Shown here piece by piece: positions 9,761 through 18,276 of a stretch of DNA of 64,000 bases (position 1 is its first letter; every line of letters starts with the position of its first letter). The notes beneath the pieces are model-generated. The model had not been told where the DNA came from and ran no database searches. It worked only from the letters and a program-made list of their open reading frames with translations. The translations under genes were made by a program, and so were the position numbers. The stretch is from positions 372,001 to 436,000 of the forward strand of contig NZ_JASISU010000002.1 in NCBI RefSeq assembly GCF_030063285.1, read 5' to 3'. The stretch comes from Pseudarthrobacter sp. PS3-L1 (GTDB taxonomy: Bacteria; Actinomycetota; Actinomycetes; Actinomycetales; Micrococcaceae).

Positions 9761-9766
9761 CAAGAA

Positions 9767-11251
9767 ATGAGCCCTACAAGCTGGAATCGCCCCGCCGCAG
9801 CCCTGACGCTGCCTGCAACTCCCGAGGTAGACGTCATCAGCCTGGGTCGCCGTGTACGCCACCTGCGCAAAGCAGCCGGCCTTACCCTCGACGATCTGAG
9901 TGCCCAGGTGGGGACAGCGCCCAGCCAGCTGAGCCTGATTGAGAACGGCAAGCGGGAGCCAAAGCTGGGTTTGCTGCAGATGTTGGCTGGAGCTCTCGGG
10001 CTCAGTATTGACGAACTCCTTGGGGCAGAGCCTCCCACCCGTCGCGCGGCCCTGGAAATTGAGGTGGAAAGGTACCAGCGGAGCGCCATCTATGAGTCTC
10101 TGAAGCTGCCTAAGATCCGCGTCAGTTCGCGGCTCCCCATGGACGTCCTGGAGTCCATGGTGGGGTTGCAACACGAACTGGAGCGCACCCTCAATGACCA
10201 GGTGGCAACACCCGAGGAAGCGAGGCGCGCGAACAGCAAGCTACGGGCCATGATGAAGGACAGGAACAACTATTTCTCCGAGTACGAGGCGGAGGCCAAG
10301 AAGATCCTTACCGGAGTAGGCCATACCTCCGGACCCCTTTCCCAGCACGTCATCGCCGATATCGCATCGCATCTGGGTTTCAGCCTCCAGCACGTGGGCG
10401 ATCTCCCGCATTCCACGCGGTCGGTGACGGACCTGAAGAACCGGAGAATTTTTCTCGCCCAGAGCCAACGTGCGGATCACGATCCCCGGTCCGTGCTGCT
10501 CCAGGCACTGGGGCATTATGTTCTGGGCCACCAGACGCCCAAAAACTATGGGGATTTCCTGATGCAGCGGGTGGCCACCAACTACTTTGCTGCAGCGCTG
10601 ATGCTGCCGGAGGATGCCACTGTCGATTTTCTGCAGAAGGCAAAACATGCCAAAGAAATCGCAGTCGAGGATATCCGGGATGCTTTTGCGGTGTCCTACG
10701 AGACAGCGGCACACCGATTCACCAACCTGGCAACCGAGCACCTGGACATCCGGACGCATTTCCAGAAGACACACGAGAGCGGGATCATCTACAAGGCCTA
10801 CGAAAACGACGGTGTCACGTTTCCGCAGGATCACACAGGTGCCATTGAAGGCCAACCCTCCTGCAAGTTCTGGACATCCCGGGTGGTCTTCGACGTTGCG
10901 GACAAGTTCCGCGCATACAACCAGTACACGGACACGCCAGCAGGGACCTATTGGTGCACAGCCAGGACCGAGCACTCCCCGAATGGTGAATTTTCCGTCT
11001 CCGTAGGCGTCCCCTACGCCCAGGTGAAATGGTTCCGTGGAAGGGACACCACCGAACGCTCAACCTCCATGTGCCCCGACGAAAATTGCTGCCGCCGTCC
11101 TCCCGCGGCACTCACCTCTGCATGGGCCGGAAATGCGTGGCCTTCTGCAAGAGCCCATTCGCACCTCCTGGCCGCCATGCCGCCAGGTGCCTTTCCTGGC
11201 GTGGACGAAACAGAGGTATATAGCTTCCTGCAGGCCCACTCGGACGCCTGA
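9767..11251 (+). CDS. ramB: XRE-family acetate/glyoxylate regulator, RamB type
   Basis: Transcription factor controlling acetate and glyoxylate genes in actinobacteria. The 494-residue protein has an N-terminal helix-turn-helix (about 25-80: VRHLRKAAGLTLDDLSAQVG, then LSLIENGKREPKL). A central IrrE/DUF955-like domain follows, then a C-terminal DUF2083-type region with a Cys cluster (CPDENCC). This three-part layout and length match RamB. It is divergent from aceA, as in mycobacteria. The start appears leaderless, and a dyad operator overlaps the promoter, which would fit autoregulation. Confidence 0.9.
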   Translation: MSPTSWNRPAAALTLPATPEVDVISLGRRVRHLRKAAGLTLDDLSAQVGTAPSQLSLIENGKREPKLGLLQMLAGALGLSIDELLGAEPPTRRAALEIEVERYQRSAIYESLKLPKIRVSSRLPMDVLESMVGLQHELERTLNDQVATPEEARRANSKLRAMMKDRNNYFSEYEAEAKKILTGVGHTSGPLSQHVIADIASHLGFSLQHVGDLPHSTRSVTDLKNRRIFLAQSQRADHDPRSVLLQALGHYVLGHQTPKNYGDFLMQRVATNYFAAALMLPEDATVDFLQKAKHAKEIAVEDIRDAFAVSYETAAHRFTNLATEHLDIRTHFQKTHESGIIYKAYENDGVTFPQDHTGAIEGQPSCKFWTSRVVFDVADKFRAYNQYTDTPAGTYWCTARTEHSPNGEFSVSVGVPYAQVKWFRGRDTTERSTSMCPDENCCRRPPAALTSAWAGNAWPSARAHSHLLAAMPPGAFPGVDETEVYSFLQAHSDA

Positions 11252-11270
11252 GCCGGCTGAGGCGATCCTG

Positions 11271-11292
11271 AGCGTTGGGGGAGCGTTGGGGG
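11271..11292. repeat. Two-copy 11-bp tandem repeat
   Basis: AGCGTTGGGGG occurs twice back to back just after the ramB stop codon, ahead of a hairpin. It is probably a slippage product and shows no obvious function. Confidence 0.6.
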
Positions 11293-11301
11293 AGCGGCGC
11301 C

Positions 11302-11335
11302 GTGACTGGGCACTATCCCCGTAGTGACCAGTCAC
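11302..11335 (+). terminator. Hairpin downstream of ramB
   Basis: Arms 11302-11315 and 11322-11335 match at 13 of 14 positions around a six-base loop. It lies 51 bases after the ramB stop and before the next gene on the same strand. No T-run follows, so termination is likely but not certain. Confidence 0.5.
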
Positions 11336-11413
11336 ACCCCGAAGTGGTCCCGTAACGTCCTGGTCTTCGCACTAGCATCAGAGGTTGGGAACTGGACGTA
11401 GGAGGCAGGTGCA

Positions 11414-12478
11414 ATGCAATCACTGAGGGATCACTTCTACAGCCTCCACCGCATGGCACCCGCCAACCGGGATCCTGCTGCGGCTGCCCGGCTGGCACTG
11501 AGTGTGGCTGGGCCAGCACTGGTCCTCCTGGCACTGGGACATCCAGAACTGACAATCTATGCGGTTTTCGGTGCGCTGACAGGGATGTACGGACGTACAG
11601 AACCGCACCAACTGCGCATCAGACATCAAGGTCAGGCCGCTGTGCTTCTCATTGGTGGGGTGGCTGTGGGCACCATGCTGTCCGTCCTGGGCCTGCACTC
11701 CTGGTGGCTCGTTGGTGTGGAGGCGATCTTCGCGGCGCTGGCTTCCCTCTACTCAGACAACGTAGATCTCAGGCCCAACGGACCTTTTTTTGGGATTCTT
11801 GCCCTCGGTGCGTGCGCATCCGTTCCACTCACTATTCCCTGGACGCTGGCTGTTCTGATCAGCATCACATCAGCCTGTTTTGCCATCGTTGTGGGCTTTG
11901 GCGGCTGGTTGCGCAAACGATCCTGGCAGCCCCGGATGGTGCGAACGAGACCGGATCCGAGCCTTTCGGAGCGGCGTGCGTCGTTCGCCCGAGCGCTGAG
12001 GTACACACTGTCTATCTCCGCTGCTGGCATGGCGGGCGTCCTGGCTGGCATCGGACACCCGCACTGGGCGATGGCTGCTGCGGCGGTTCCGCTGTCGGCG
12101 TCGAACGTTCCGGGGGCCATGCATCGCGGAGTGCATCGCATTGTCGGGACGTTCGTGGGTCTGGTGGTGGTAGCACTTTTGCTTGTCCCGGGACCCCTGC
12201 ACGTGTTTCCGTCGTCGGATGCCGTCGCCCTAGTGCTGGCAATCATTGTCTTTGCGTTCACCACCGAACTTCTGATGGCCAGGCACTATGGGCTTGCCAT
12301 GGTGTCCTTCACGCCCGTAATTCTCCTGATGACCCAGCTTGCTTTTCCAGAGCAGCCTGCTGTCCTGATCCGCGACCGCGGAGTGGAAACGCTGATTGGT
12401 GCAAGCGTGGGAATGGTTGTGGCGCTGGTCGGAAGACACATCTATCTGCGGCCCCGTCAGCGGGGCACTGGACACTAG
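11414..12478 (+). CDS. FUSC family membrane protein
   Basis: A 354-residue integral membrane protein with roughly ten hydrophobic segments in two repeats of about five, the layout of the fusaric-acid-resistance/aromatic-acid-exporter superfamily. The first repeat contains ALGHPELTIYAVFGALTGMYG and the second GIGHPHWAMAAAAVPLS, related positions in each half. The substrate cannot be read from sequence; aromatic acids or small amphiphiles are typical for the superfamily. TAGGAGG stands upstream of the ATG, and TAGCAT at 11373-11378 is a candidate -10. A second FUSC protein of a different subtype lies at 60318. Confidence 0.8.
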   Translation: MQSLRDHFYSLHRMAPANRDPAAAARLALSVAGPALVLLALGHPELTIYAVFGALTGMYGRTEPHQLRIRHQGQAAVLLIGGVAVGTMLSVLGLHSWWLVGVEAIFAALASLYSDNVDLRPNGPFFGILALGACASVPLTIPWTLAVLISITSACFAIVVGFGGWLRKRSWQPRMVRTRPDPSLSERRASFARALRYTLSISAAGMAGVLAGIGHPHWAMAAAAVPLSASNVPGAMHRGVHRIVGTFVGLVVVALLLVPGPLHVFPSSDAVALVLAIIVFAFTTELLMARHYGLAMVSFTPVILLMTQLAFPEQPAVLIRDRGVETLIGASVGMVVALVGRHIYLRPRQRGTGH

Positions 12479-12761
12479 CGTGTTCCGCAACAGTTGCCGG
12501 CCCTTCATCGACCGCTTGCTGGCTACCGCGTTCGCAACCGTGACGGAGCGCCGCTTGGCAGGCTTCAGCCATGAGAATCCTCGGATAATAGGTGCTCTTC
12601 GCTACCGGTGGGCTGGAGGACCGCCGCACACATGGCGAGAATTCTGGACGCTGGCACACGTGAGCGCGCTGACGGCACCGTCAGTCTTCGCGCGATGGCA
12701 AGCCCGTGGTGAGTCCGTTTCCGGACCCGGACCCTGGTTTCCAGATCATCGAAGTGAGCCC

Positions 12762-13190
12762 ATGTTTGAGACAATGGACTTGGCAGAGACGCACCCAAAA
12801 TATTCACGCGCCTTGACGCGTGGAGGAATCACATCGCACATCGACTCGAGGGGCTACGTGCCAGTATCTTCAGATCACCGAGCCAACAAGCCACCGATCA
12901 AAATTGTTGGTGCATTGCTGCTCTTTGTCCTGCTCATCGGAGCAGTCCTGGCTGTCATGCCGCAGCTTCACGGAAGCGACGCCGCCCCAGATGGTCCAGT
13001 CCCGTCCACCAATAGTTCCCCGACGCCGATCCATCAGATACGCCAGCTCATGCTTGCAAACGCTTGCGTGTGCTTGGAAAGCCTCCTGAGCACCTGCCGC
13101 AACGATGCGAATTCCGGCCGTTGCTACACCGCCCGTGGTGGACAGCGCTGCTACCAGATCGCTCACGGTTGCCTCCGTCACCAAGATTGA
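12762..13190 (+). CDS. Possible small membrane-anchored protein (doubtful)
   Basis: A 142-codon frame with one clear hydrophobic segment at about residues 48-68 (IKIVGALLLFVLLIGAVLAV), followed by a Pro/Ser/Thr-rich stretch (GPVPSTNSSPTP) as seen after signal anchors of cell-surface proteins. The C-terminal 50 residues look unlike a normal protein (many Cys and Arg), so the frame may be shifted or truncated. No ribosome site precedes the ATG. It may be a real small protein or a remnant. Confidence 0.25.
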   Translation: MFETMDLAETHPKYSRALTRGGITSHIDSRGYVPVSSDHRANKPPIKIVGALLLFVLLIGAVLAVMPQLHGSDAAPDGPVPSTNSSPTPIHQIRQLMLANACVCLESLLSTCRNDANSGRCYTARGGQRCYQIAHGCLRHQD

Positions 13191-13637
13191 CAAGATCCCT
13201 GCGCCCTGTGACGTCTGGTAGTTCCGGATCTAACTTTCCAGACTCGAGCAAAAACCTGGGGGACTCTTCGTCACGTAGGACAGGTGCATGGCTGGGCTTC
13301 TGCTGGGGCCCCTGGGGGAAGCCAAGCCAGCGCGACCTCCTGGTACGTCGTGCATCGATAAGATGTCATGCGCCAAGGCGGCCCGCGAACAACCTGGAGA
13401 CGGCGCCGACCCTTCCAGTTTCCACGGCCCATTGCAGCTGGCACTTCCTGCGAACCTTGCGGACTTGGCACGCCAGCGCGACAAAAAATGTAACCAGTCA
13501 AGACGAAGGTCCGAATGGTCAGTCAGATGATGGCGTACAGGGATACGACGGCGACGCCCGCCGCGGATGAACTTGCGTAAAGAATGGAGTCAGCTCAGTC
13601 CACAGGATCATCTATTTTCCGCTCGGATGTGTATAAG

Positions 13638-13666
13638 TTGACATAATGTAGATTATCGGCACAATA
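13638..13666 (+). promoter_or_regulatory. Orphan promoter-like element with internal dyad
   Basis: TTGACA at 13638 is followed after 16-17 bases by CACAATA. The spacer contains the dyad ATAAT-GTAG-ATTAT (13643-13656), a plausible operator. Only a 12-codon frame beginning GTGAAAACC and a fragment reading EFLDVASADAVLARGRMG follow, so the promoter may have lost its gene. Confidence 0.35.
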
Positions 13667-13865
13667 CTGCGGGATCGGGGAGTAGCCGTGAAAACCATCT
13701 TTGGGCAGCAACAAACTGTTCGGTAGAGAAGAATTCCTGGATGTTGCCAGCGCCGACGCCGTCCTTGCGCGTGGCCGGATGGGAACAGCACTGGATATCG
13801 GCGGCAACAAGGAACGATCCTGCGCACTACGGCCGAGCATTGAGGGAACTGCGCGCTGACACAAC

Positions 13866-16259
13866 CTAAAGGCCCGGGGAAGATCCGACATAGGTGGCCA
13901 GATACTTGCCGGTCAAGGTGCTTGAGCGGGCCACCAGGGCAGCCGGAGTTCCCTCAAAAACTATTGTGCCGCCGTCGCGCCCTGCTCCTGGGCCCAGGTC
14001 AATGATCCAGTCCGCGTGCGCCATAACCGCCTGGTGATGTTCGACGACGATCACGGACTTGCCAGAGTCAACCAGCCTATCCAGCAGCCCCAGAAGGTTC
14101 TCCACATCAGCCAGGTGCAGCCCGGTGGTGGGTTCATCCAACACGTAGGTACCGCCCTTCTCCCCCAGATGTGTTGCCAGTTTGAGCCGTTGGCGTTCAC
14201 CGCCTGACAGGGTGGTGAGCGGCTGGCCCAGGCTCAGGTACCCCAGACCAACGTCCACCAGCCGTTCCAGGACGGCGAGCGCAGCGGGAATACGGGACTC
14301 CCCCGTGCTGAAGAACTCCTTGGCCTCGCCAGCAGGCATGGCCAGCACCTCGCTGATGTTGCGTCCATTGAGGTGGTACTCCAAGACTGCCGCCTGGAAG
14401 CGTTTTCCTTCGCAGACCTCACAGGTGGTGGCCGTTCCTGCCATCATGGCCAGGTCGCTGTACGTTACGCCAGCACCCTTGCAGTTGGGGCATGCACCCT
14501 CGGAATTTGAACTGAAGAGGGCGGGCTTGACGCCGTTGAACTTACCAAAAGCTTTCCTGATCGAATCCAGCATTCCGGTATAGGTGGCCGGATTACTCCG
14601 GCGTGAACCACGGATTGAACCCTGGTCAATCGAGACAACGCCGGCGCCCGGCACCACTGACCCATGCACCAGGGAACTCTTTCCCGACCCTGCAACACCT
14701 GTGATCACCACAAGGACGCCCAACGGAATATCGACGTCGACGTCCTGGAGATTGTTGCTGGTGGCACCGCGTATCTTGAGGGCACCTGCGGGCTGGCGCA
14801 CGGCAGTCTTCAGGACAGCTCGGTCATCCAGGTGGTGTCCGGTCAACGTTCCACTGGCCTGTAGTCCCTCAACCGTTCCCGCAAAGCAGACCTCTCCCCC
14901 GGCTGTTCCAGCCCCGGGCCCCAAATCGATGACATGATCGGCAATGGCGATCATCTCAGGCTTGTGTTCGACCACCAGCACAGTGTTGCCGTTGTCTCGC
15001 AACCTCAGCAGCAGGGCGTTCATGCGCTGGATGTCATGCGGATGCAGGCCGATGCTGGGCTCATCAAAGACGTAGGTCACGTCCGTCAACGACGATCCAA
15101 GGTGCCTGATGAGCTTGGTCCGCTGCGCTTCTCCCCCCGAGAGCGTCCCGGCAGAACGGTCCAGCGAAAGATAGCCCAGCCCAATTTCCACAAACGACGT
15201 GAACGTAGTGCTTAGCGCTTGCAGAAGCGGCTGCACGGTGGGCTCGTCAAGGCTCTTTACCCAGGCCGCAAGATCGCTGATCTGCATAGCGCAGGCGTCG
15301 GCGATGCTGACCCCGTTGATCCGCGAGGATCGAGCTGCCGCACTCAGCCTCGTTCCCCCGCATTCAGGACAGGTGGCAAACGTTATGGCACGTTCCACGA
15401 AAGCCCTGATGTGTGGCTGCAGGGAATCAACATCCTTAGAGAGGAACGATTTCTGGATTTTTGGAATGAGGCCCTCATAGGTGAGGTTGATGTTGTCGAC
15501 CTTGATCTTGGTCGGTTCCCTGTACAGAAGATCCTGCAGCTCCTTCGTGGTGAACGCGGAGATTGCCTTGTCCGGATCGAAAAACCCGCAGCCACTGAAA
15601 ATCCTGCCGTACCATCCCTCCATGCTGTACCCGGGAATGGTCAGGGCACCCTCACTGAGTGACTTGTTGGCATCGTAGAGCGCGGTGAGGTCGATATCGC
15701 TGATGGCGCCCATGCCCTCACAGCGCTGACACATGCCGCCCGTGATGGAGAAACTCCTGCGCTCCTTGACGGTGGTTCCACCACGTTCCATGGTCACGGC
15801 ACCCGCACCGCTGATGGAAGCCACATTAAAGGAATATGCCTGCTGGGAACCGATGTGCGGCTCCCCCAGACGGCTGAATAGGATCCGCAGCATCGCGTTG
15901 GCATCCGTTGCAGTACCCACCGTGGAGCGTACGTTGGCGCCCATCCGTTCCTGGTCCACAATGATGGCTGTGGTCAGCCCGCTGAGGACGTCGACGTCGG
16001 GACGCGCCTGTGAGGGCATGAAGCCCTGGAGGAAGGCACTGTAGGTCTCATTGATCATCCGTTGGGATTCGGCAGCAATGGTGGCGAAAACCAGGGAACT
16101 TTTTCCCGATCCGGACACGCCCGTAAACACAGTCAGCCTTCGCTTGGGAATATCAAGGCTGATGTCCTTGAGGTTGTTCTCCCGGGCACCCTGGACCCGA
16201 ATAAGGTCATGGCTGTCGGCGAGGTGAGTGCCCGTGGAATGCCGCGTGGGAGTCGCCAT
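13866..16259 (-). CDS. UvrA-like ABC ATPase lacking the UvrB-binding region
   Basis: A 797-residue tandem ABC ATPase of the UvrA superfamily. It has two Walker A motifs ([12 protein letters not shown] near residue 50, [13 protein letters not shown] in the second half), two signature/Walker B sets ([15 protein letters not shown] with [25 protein letters not shown] with [10 protein letters not shown]) and zinc-type Cys pairs (CQRC, CPEC, CPNC, CEVC). It is about 150 residues shorter than true UvrA: after RLGEPHIG it passes almost directly to the CQRCEG zinc module, so the UvrB-interaction domain is missing. Such paralogues include DrrC-type drug-resistance proteins that act on drug-bound DNA. 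GGAG precedes the ATG. It is divergent from the polyketide operon, which suggests but does not prove a self-protection role. Confidence 0.85.
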   Translation of the reverse strand: MATPTRHSTGTHLADSHDLIRVQGARENNLKDISLDIPKRRLTVFTGVSGSGKSSLVFATIAAESQRMINETYSAFLQGFMPSQARPDVDVLSGLTTAIIVDQERMGANVRSTVGTATDANAMLRILFSRLGEPHIGSQQAYSFNVASISGAGAVTMERGGTTVKERRSFSITGGMCQRCEGMGAISDIDLTALYDANKSLSEGALTIPGYSMEGWYGRIFSGCGFFDPDKAISAFTTKELQDLLYREPTKIKVDNINLTYEGLIPKIQKSFLSKDVDSLQPHIRAFVERAITFATCPECGGTRLSAAARSSRINGVSIADACAMQISDLAAWVKSLDEPTVQPLLQALSTTFTSFVEIGLGYLSLDRSAGTLSGGEAQRTKLIRHLGSSLTDVTYVFDEPSIGLHPHDIQRMNALLLRLRDNGNTVLVVEHKPEMIAIADHVIDLGPGAGTAGGEVCFAGTVEGLQASGTLTGHHLDDRAVLKTAVRQPAGALKIRGATSNNLQDVDVDIPLGVLVVITGVAGSGKSSLVHGSVVPGAGVVSIDQGSIRGSRRSNPATYTGMLDSIRKAFGKFNGVKPALFSSNSEGACPNCKGAGVTYSDLAMMAGTATTCEVCEGKRFQAAVLEYHLNGRNISEVLAMPAGEAKEFFSTGESRIPAALAVLERLVDVGLGYLSLGQPLTTLSGGERQRLKLATHLGEKGGTYVLDEPTTGLHLADVENLLGLLDRLVDSGKSVIVVEHHQAVMAHADWIIDLGPGAGRDGGTIVFEGTPAALVARSSTLTGKYLATYVGSSPGL

Positions 16260-16328
16260 CTAGATCGTTTCTCCATCTCAGGGTCACCACTTTGGGTTCA
16301 ATGCCATTGACGGACCATTGTCAGCAGC

Positions 16329-17501
16329 ATGCCGGTGTCCAACAATGAAAGCATGACAGCCTACGTGTGCGCCCTCGAAACAGTAGTTCCCTCCACACTT
16401 CTTGTTCAGGACCAGGCAAAGGATGTGTTTGCAGCCCAGCCCGGACTGACAAGGCTGGGAAGCCGCCTTGTGGCAACGTGTTTTGACTCTGCAGCCATTG
16501 AGACCAGATATACGGCTGTCCGCGAATTGAACCTGGAGCACACCACCGATGATCCACAGTTTTTTGATCCGTCATCCGGACTACTTCTGAACCCCAGTAC
16601 CAAGGTCCGCAACGAGATCTTTGCCCGCGAGGCCACTCCCCTCTTCATTGAGGCGGCCCGGGCCGCCGTCAACAACTGCGGGGGAATCGAAGCTGCCGAC
16701 ATCACACACCTGATTACCGTCTCCTGTACCGGCTTCTTCAACCCTGGGCCGGACTACCGTATTGTGCGGGCCCTGGGGCTCGACCCTGCCGTGCAGCGAT
16801 ACCATCTTGGTTTCATGGGCTGTTATGCCGCGTTCCCGGCGCTACGCGAAGCAGCCCAATTCTGCAATGCGGATTCTGACGCCGTCGTGCTGGTTGTGTG
16901 CGCGGAGCTATGTTCCCTCCACGTGCGGACGTCCAATAATCCCGACACCATTATGGGTTCGGCGCTGTTTGCGGACGGAGCCGCAGCCGCTATCGTGACG
17001 GCCAGGCCCCCTGCGAGTGCGGGGCCCCTGTTACGCCTTGATCACTTCGAGACGGTCCTCACGCCCGTGGGTGAGGAATCCATGGCGTGGAATATTGGCG
17101 ACCACGGATTCGAAATGGTGTTGGGCAACTACGTTCCACATATCATCGACCAGCACATTACCGGCGCCCTCGAACCAATTTTCGCCCTCCCGCAACTCGC
17201 CGGGTCCACCTACACGGACGTCACGCACTGGGCAATCCACCCGGGTGGTCGCAGCATCCTGGACAAGGTCCAGTCCCGGCTCTCGCTCACTGAGACCCAG
17301 TTGGTCCCCGCTCGGGAAACCCTGCGCAATTACGGCAACATGTCCAGCGCCACGGTGTTGTTTGTCCTCAAGCACATCCTGCAGGAAGCCGGCACCGAGG
17401 ATGAATCCGTGTGTTCCATGGCGTTTGGACCCGGGCTGACAGTCGAAACAGGACTCTTCACCAAAATGGCTCGCGGTACCTCGGCCGCATTCCATGCCTG
17501 A
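16329..17501 (+). CDS. Type III polyketide synthase
   Basis: A 390-residue chalcone/stilbene-synthase-fold enzyme that extends an acyl-CoA starter with malonyl-type units and cyclises the product. The catalytic triad is visible as Cys133 (TVSCTGFFNPG), His304 (HWAIHPGG) and Asn337 (NYGNMSS). The sequence around the Cys resembles alkylresorcinol/alkylpyrone synthases (SrsA, Mycobacterium PKS11/18) more than the naphthalene synthase RppA. The start at 16329 is uncertain; the ATG at 16353 (MTAYVCALE) is an alternative. Its last 8 bases overlap the methyltransferase gene, so the operon is tightly coupled. Likely products are long-chain resorcinols or pyrones. Confidence 0.9.
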   Translation: MPVSNNESMTAYVCALETVVPSTLLVQDQAKDVFAAQPGLTRLGSRLVATCFDSAAIETRYTAVRELNLEHTTDDPQFFDPSSGLLLNPSTKVRNEIFAREATPLFIEAARAAVNNCGGIEAADITHLITVSCTGFFNPGPDYRIVRALGLDPAVQRYHLGFMGCYAAFPALREAAQFCNADSDAVVLVVCAELCSLHVRTSNNPDTIMGSALFADGAAAAIVTARPPASAGPLLRLDHFETVLTPVGEESMAWNIGDHGFEMVLGNYVPHIIDQHITGALEPIFALPQLAGSTYTDVTHWAIHPGGRSILDKVQSRLSLTETQLVPARETLRNYGNMSSATVLFVLKHILQEAGTEDESVCSMAFGPGLTVETGLFTKMARGTSAAFHA

Positions 17502-18276
17502 TCTGGGACACCGGGCCGTCGATGCCCGCGAGTTGATGGATGACCCGGACTGCGACCCGGTACGGCTCGCCGCGACCTACAGACAGTTTCGTCTGGTCAA
17601 CCGGGCAGTAGCAGGGTGGCGCACAACCTACTGCCAGCTGATCAGGCCGTTGCTGAGCCACGTCACGCCGTCTACCCTGCTGGATCTGGGGTGTGGCGGT
17701 GGTGACCTCTCACGGGCGCTGGCAGCCTGGGCGGCCCGCGACGGCGTCATCCTCCAGGTCCTGGGAATTGACCCCGACGAGCGTGCTTTTCGGTTTGCCA
17801 CAGATGGGGTTGGCGCAGGTGGGGTTGGCGCAGAACCTTTACACCAGCCTGTCGCGTTCAGGCAGGCCTCAAGTGCAGACCTGGTTGCTGAGGGCCAGAC
17901 CTTCGACTTTGTTGTCTCAAACCACGTCCTGCACCATCTCAGCGCACCCGATCTCCGGACGTTCCTGGCGGATTCGCTCTTGCTCGCAGACAAGCTCAGT
18001 ATCCACAACGACCTCCGCCGGAATGCTCTGGCCTACGCACTGTTTGCCGTTGCCGCTGCCCCATTGCGAGGATCGTTCATCCGCCACGATGGGCTGATAT
18101 CCATCCGACGCAGTTACACCCCGGCCGAGCTGAGCGCCACCGTTCCTTCGGGATGGCGGGTAGAACGCCACAGGCCATTCCACCAACTCCTCCTCCGGGA
18201 CGCACCCGAACGCAATGGCCTGCAGGATGGCCCACCAACAGAAATTCGGCAGCGGAGCGAGCCCCACCATGATTGA
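17494..18276 (+). CDS. Class I SAM-dependent methyltransferase of the type III PKS operon
   Basis: A 260-residue methyltransferase with the SAM-binding motif LLDLGCGGGDLSRAL at about residue 67 and a downstream acidic strand (VLGIDPDERA), typical of class I fold enzymes. Its position between the polyketide synthase and a FAD hydroxylase matches SrsB, which methylates alkylresorcinols in Streptomyces griseus; the assignment rests mainly on context. The start overlaps the synthase stop by 8 bases and the end overlaps the oxidoreductase start by 8. An in-frame 15-base duplication gives GVGAGGVGAE in the middle. Confidence 0.85.
   Translation: MPDLGHRAVDARELMDDPDCDPVRLAATYRQFRLVNRAVAGWRTTYCQLIRPLLSHVTPSTLLDLGCGGGDLSRALAAWAARDGVILQVLGIDPDERAFRFATDGVGAGGVGAEPLHQPVAFRQASSADLVAEGQTFDFVVSNHVLHHLSAPDLRTFLADSLLLADKLSIHNDLRRNALAYALFAVAAAPLRGSFIRHDGLISIRRSYTPAELSATVPSGWRVERHRPFHQLLLRDAPERNGLQDGPPTEIRQRSEPHHD
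17805..17834 (+). repeat. In-frame 15-bp tandem duplication
   Basis: TGGGGTTGGCGCAGG is followed directly by a copy with one change at the last base. It inserts a Gly/Val/Ala-rich pentapeptide repeat between the SAM motif and the next strand of the methyltransferase without breaking the frame. Confidence 0.7.

Larger units (their letters stand above)
12479..13865. other. Gene-poor, probably degenerate interval
   Basis: About 1.4 kb without a convincing gene, in a window where genes otherwise nearly touch. Short open stretches exist on both strands but none has a recognisable domain plus a ribosome site. Fragments worth noting are a membrane-anchor-like frame (12762-13190), a short ILDAGTRERADGTVSLRAMA stretch near 12630-12710 that faintly recalls a TetR helix-turn-helix start, and an orphan promoter-like TTGACA near 13640. 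The interval lies next to the UvrA-like/polyketide block and could be the scar of an insertion or of gene decay. Confidence 0.5.

Noticed and set aside
12630..12710. Possible TetR regulator start (ILDAGTRERADGTVSLRAMA)
   Set aside because: It stops after about 26 codons and the helix-turn-helix is incomplete; kept only as a possible remnant.
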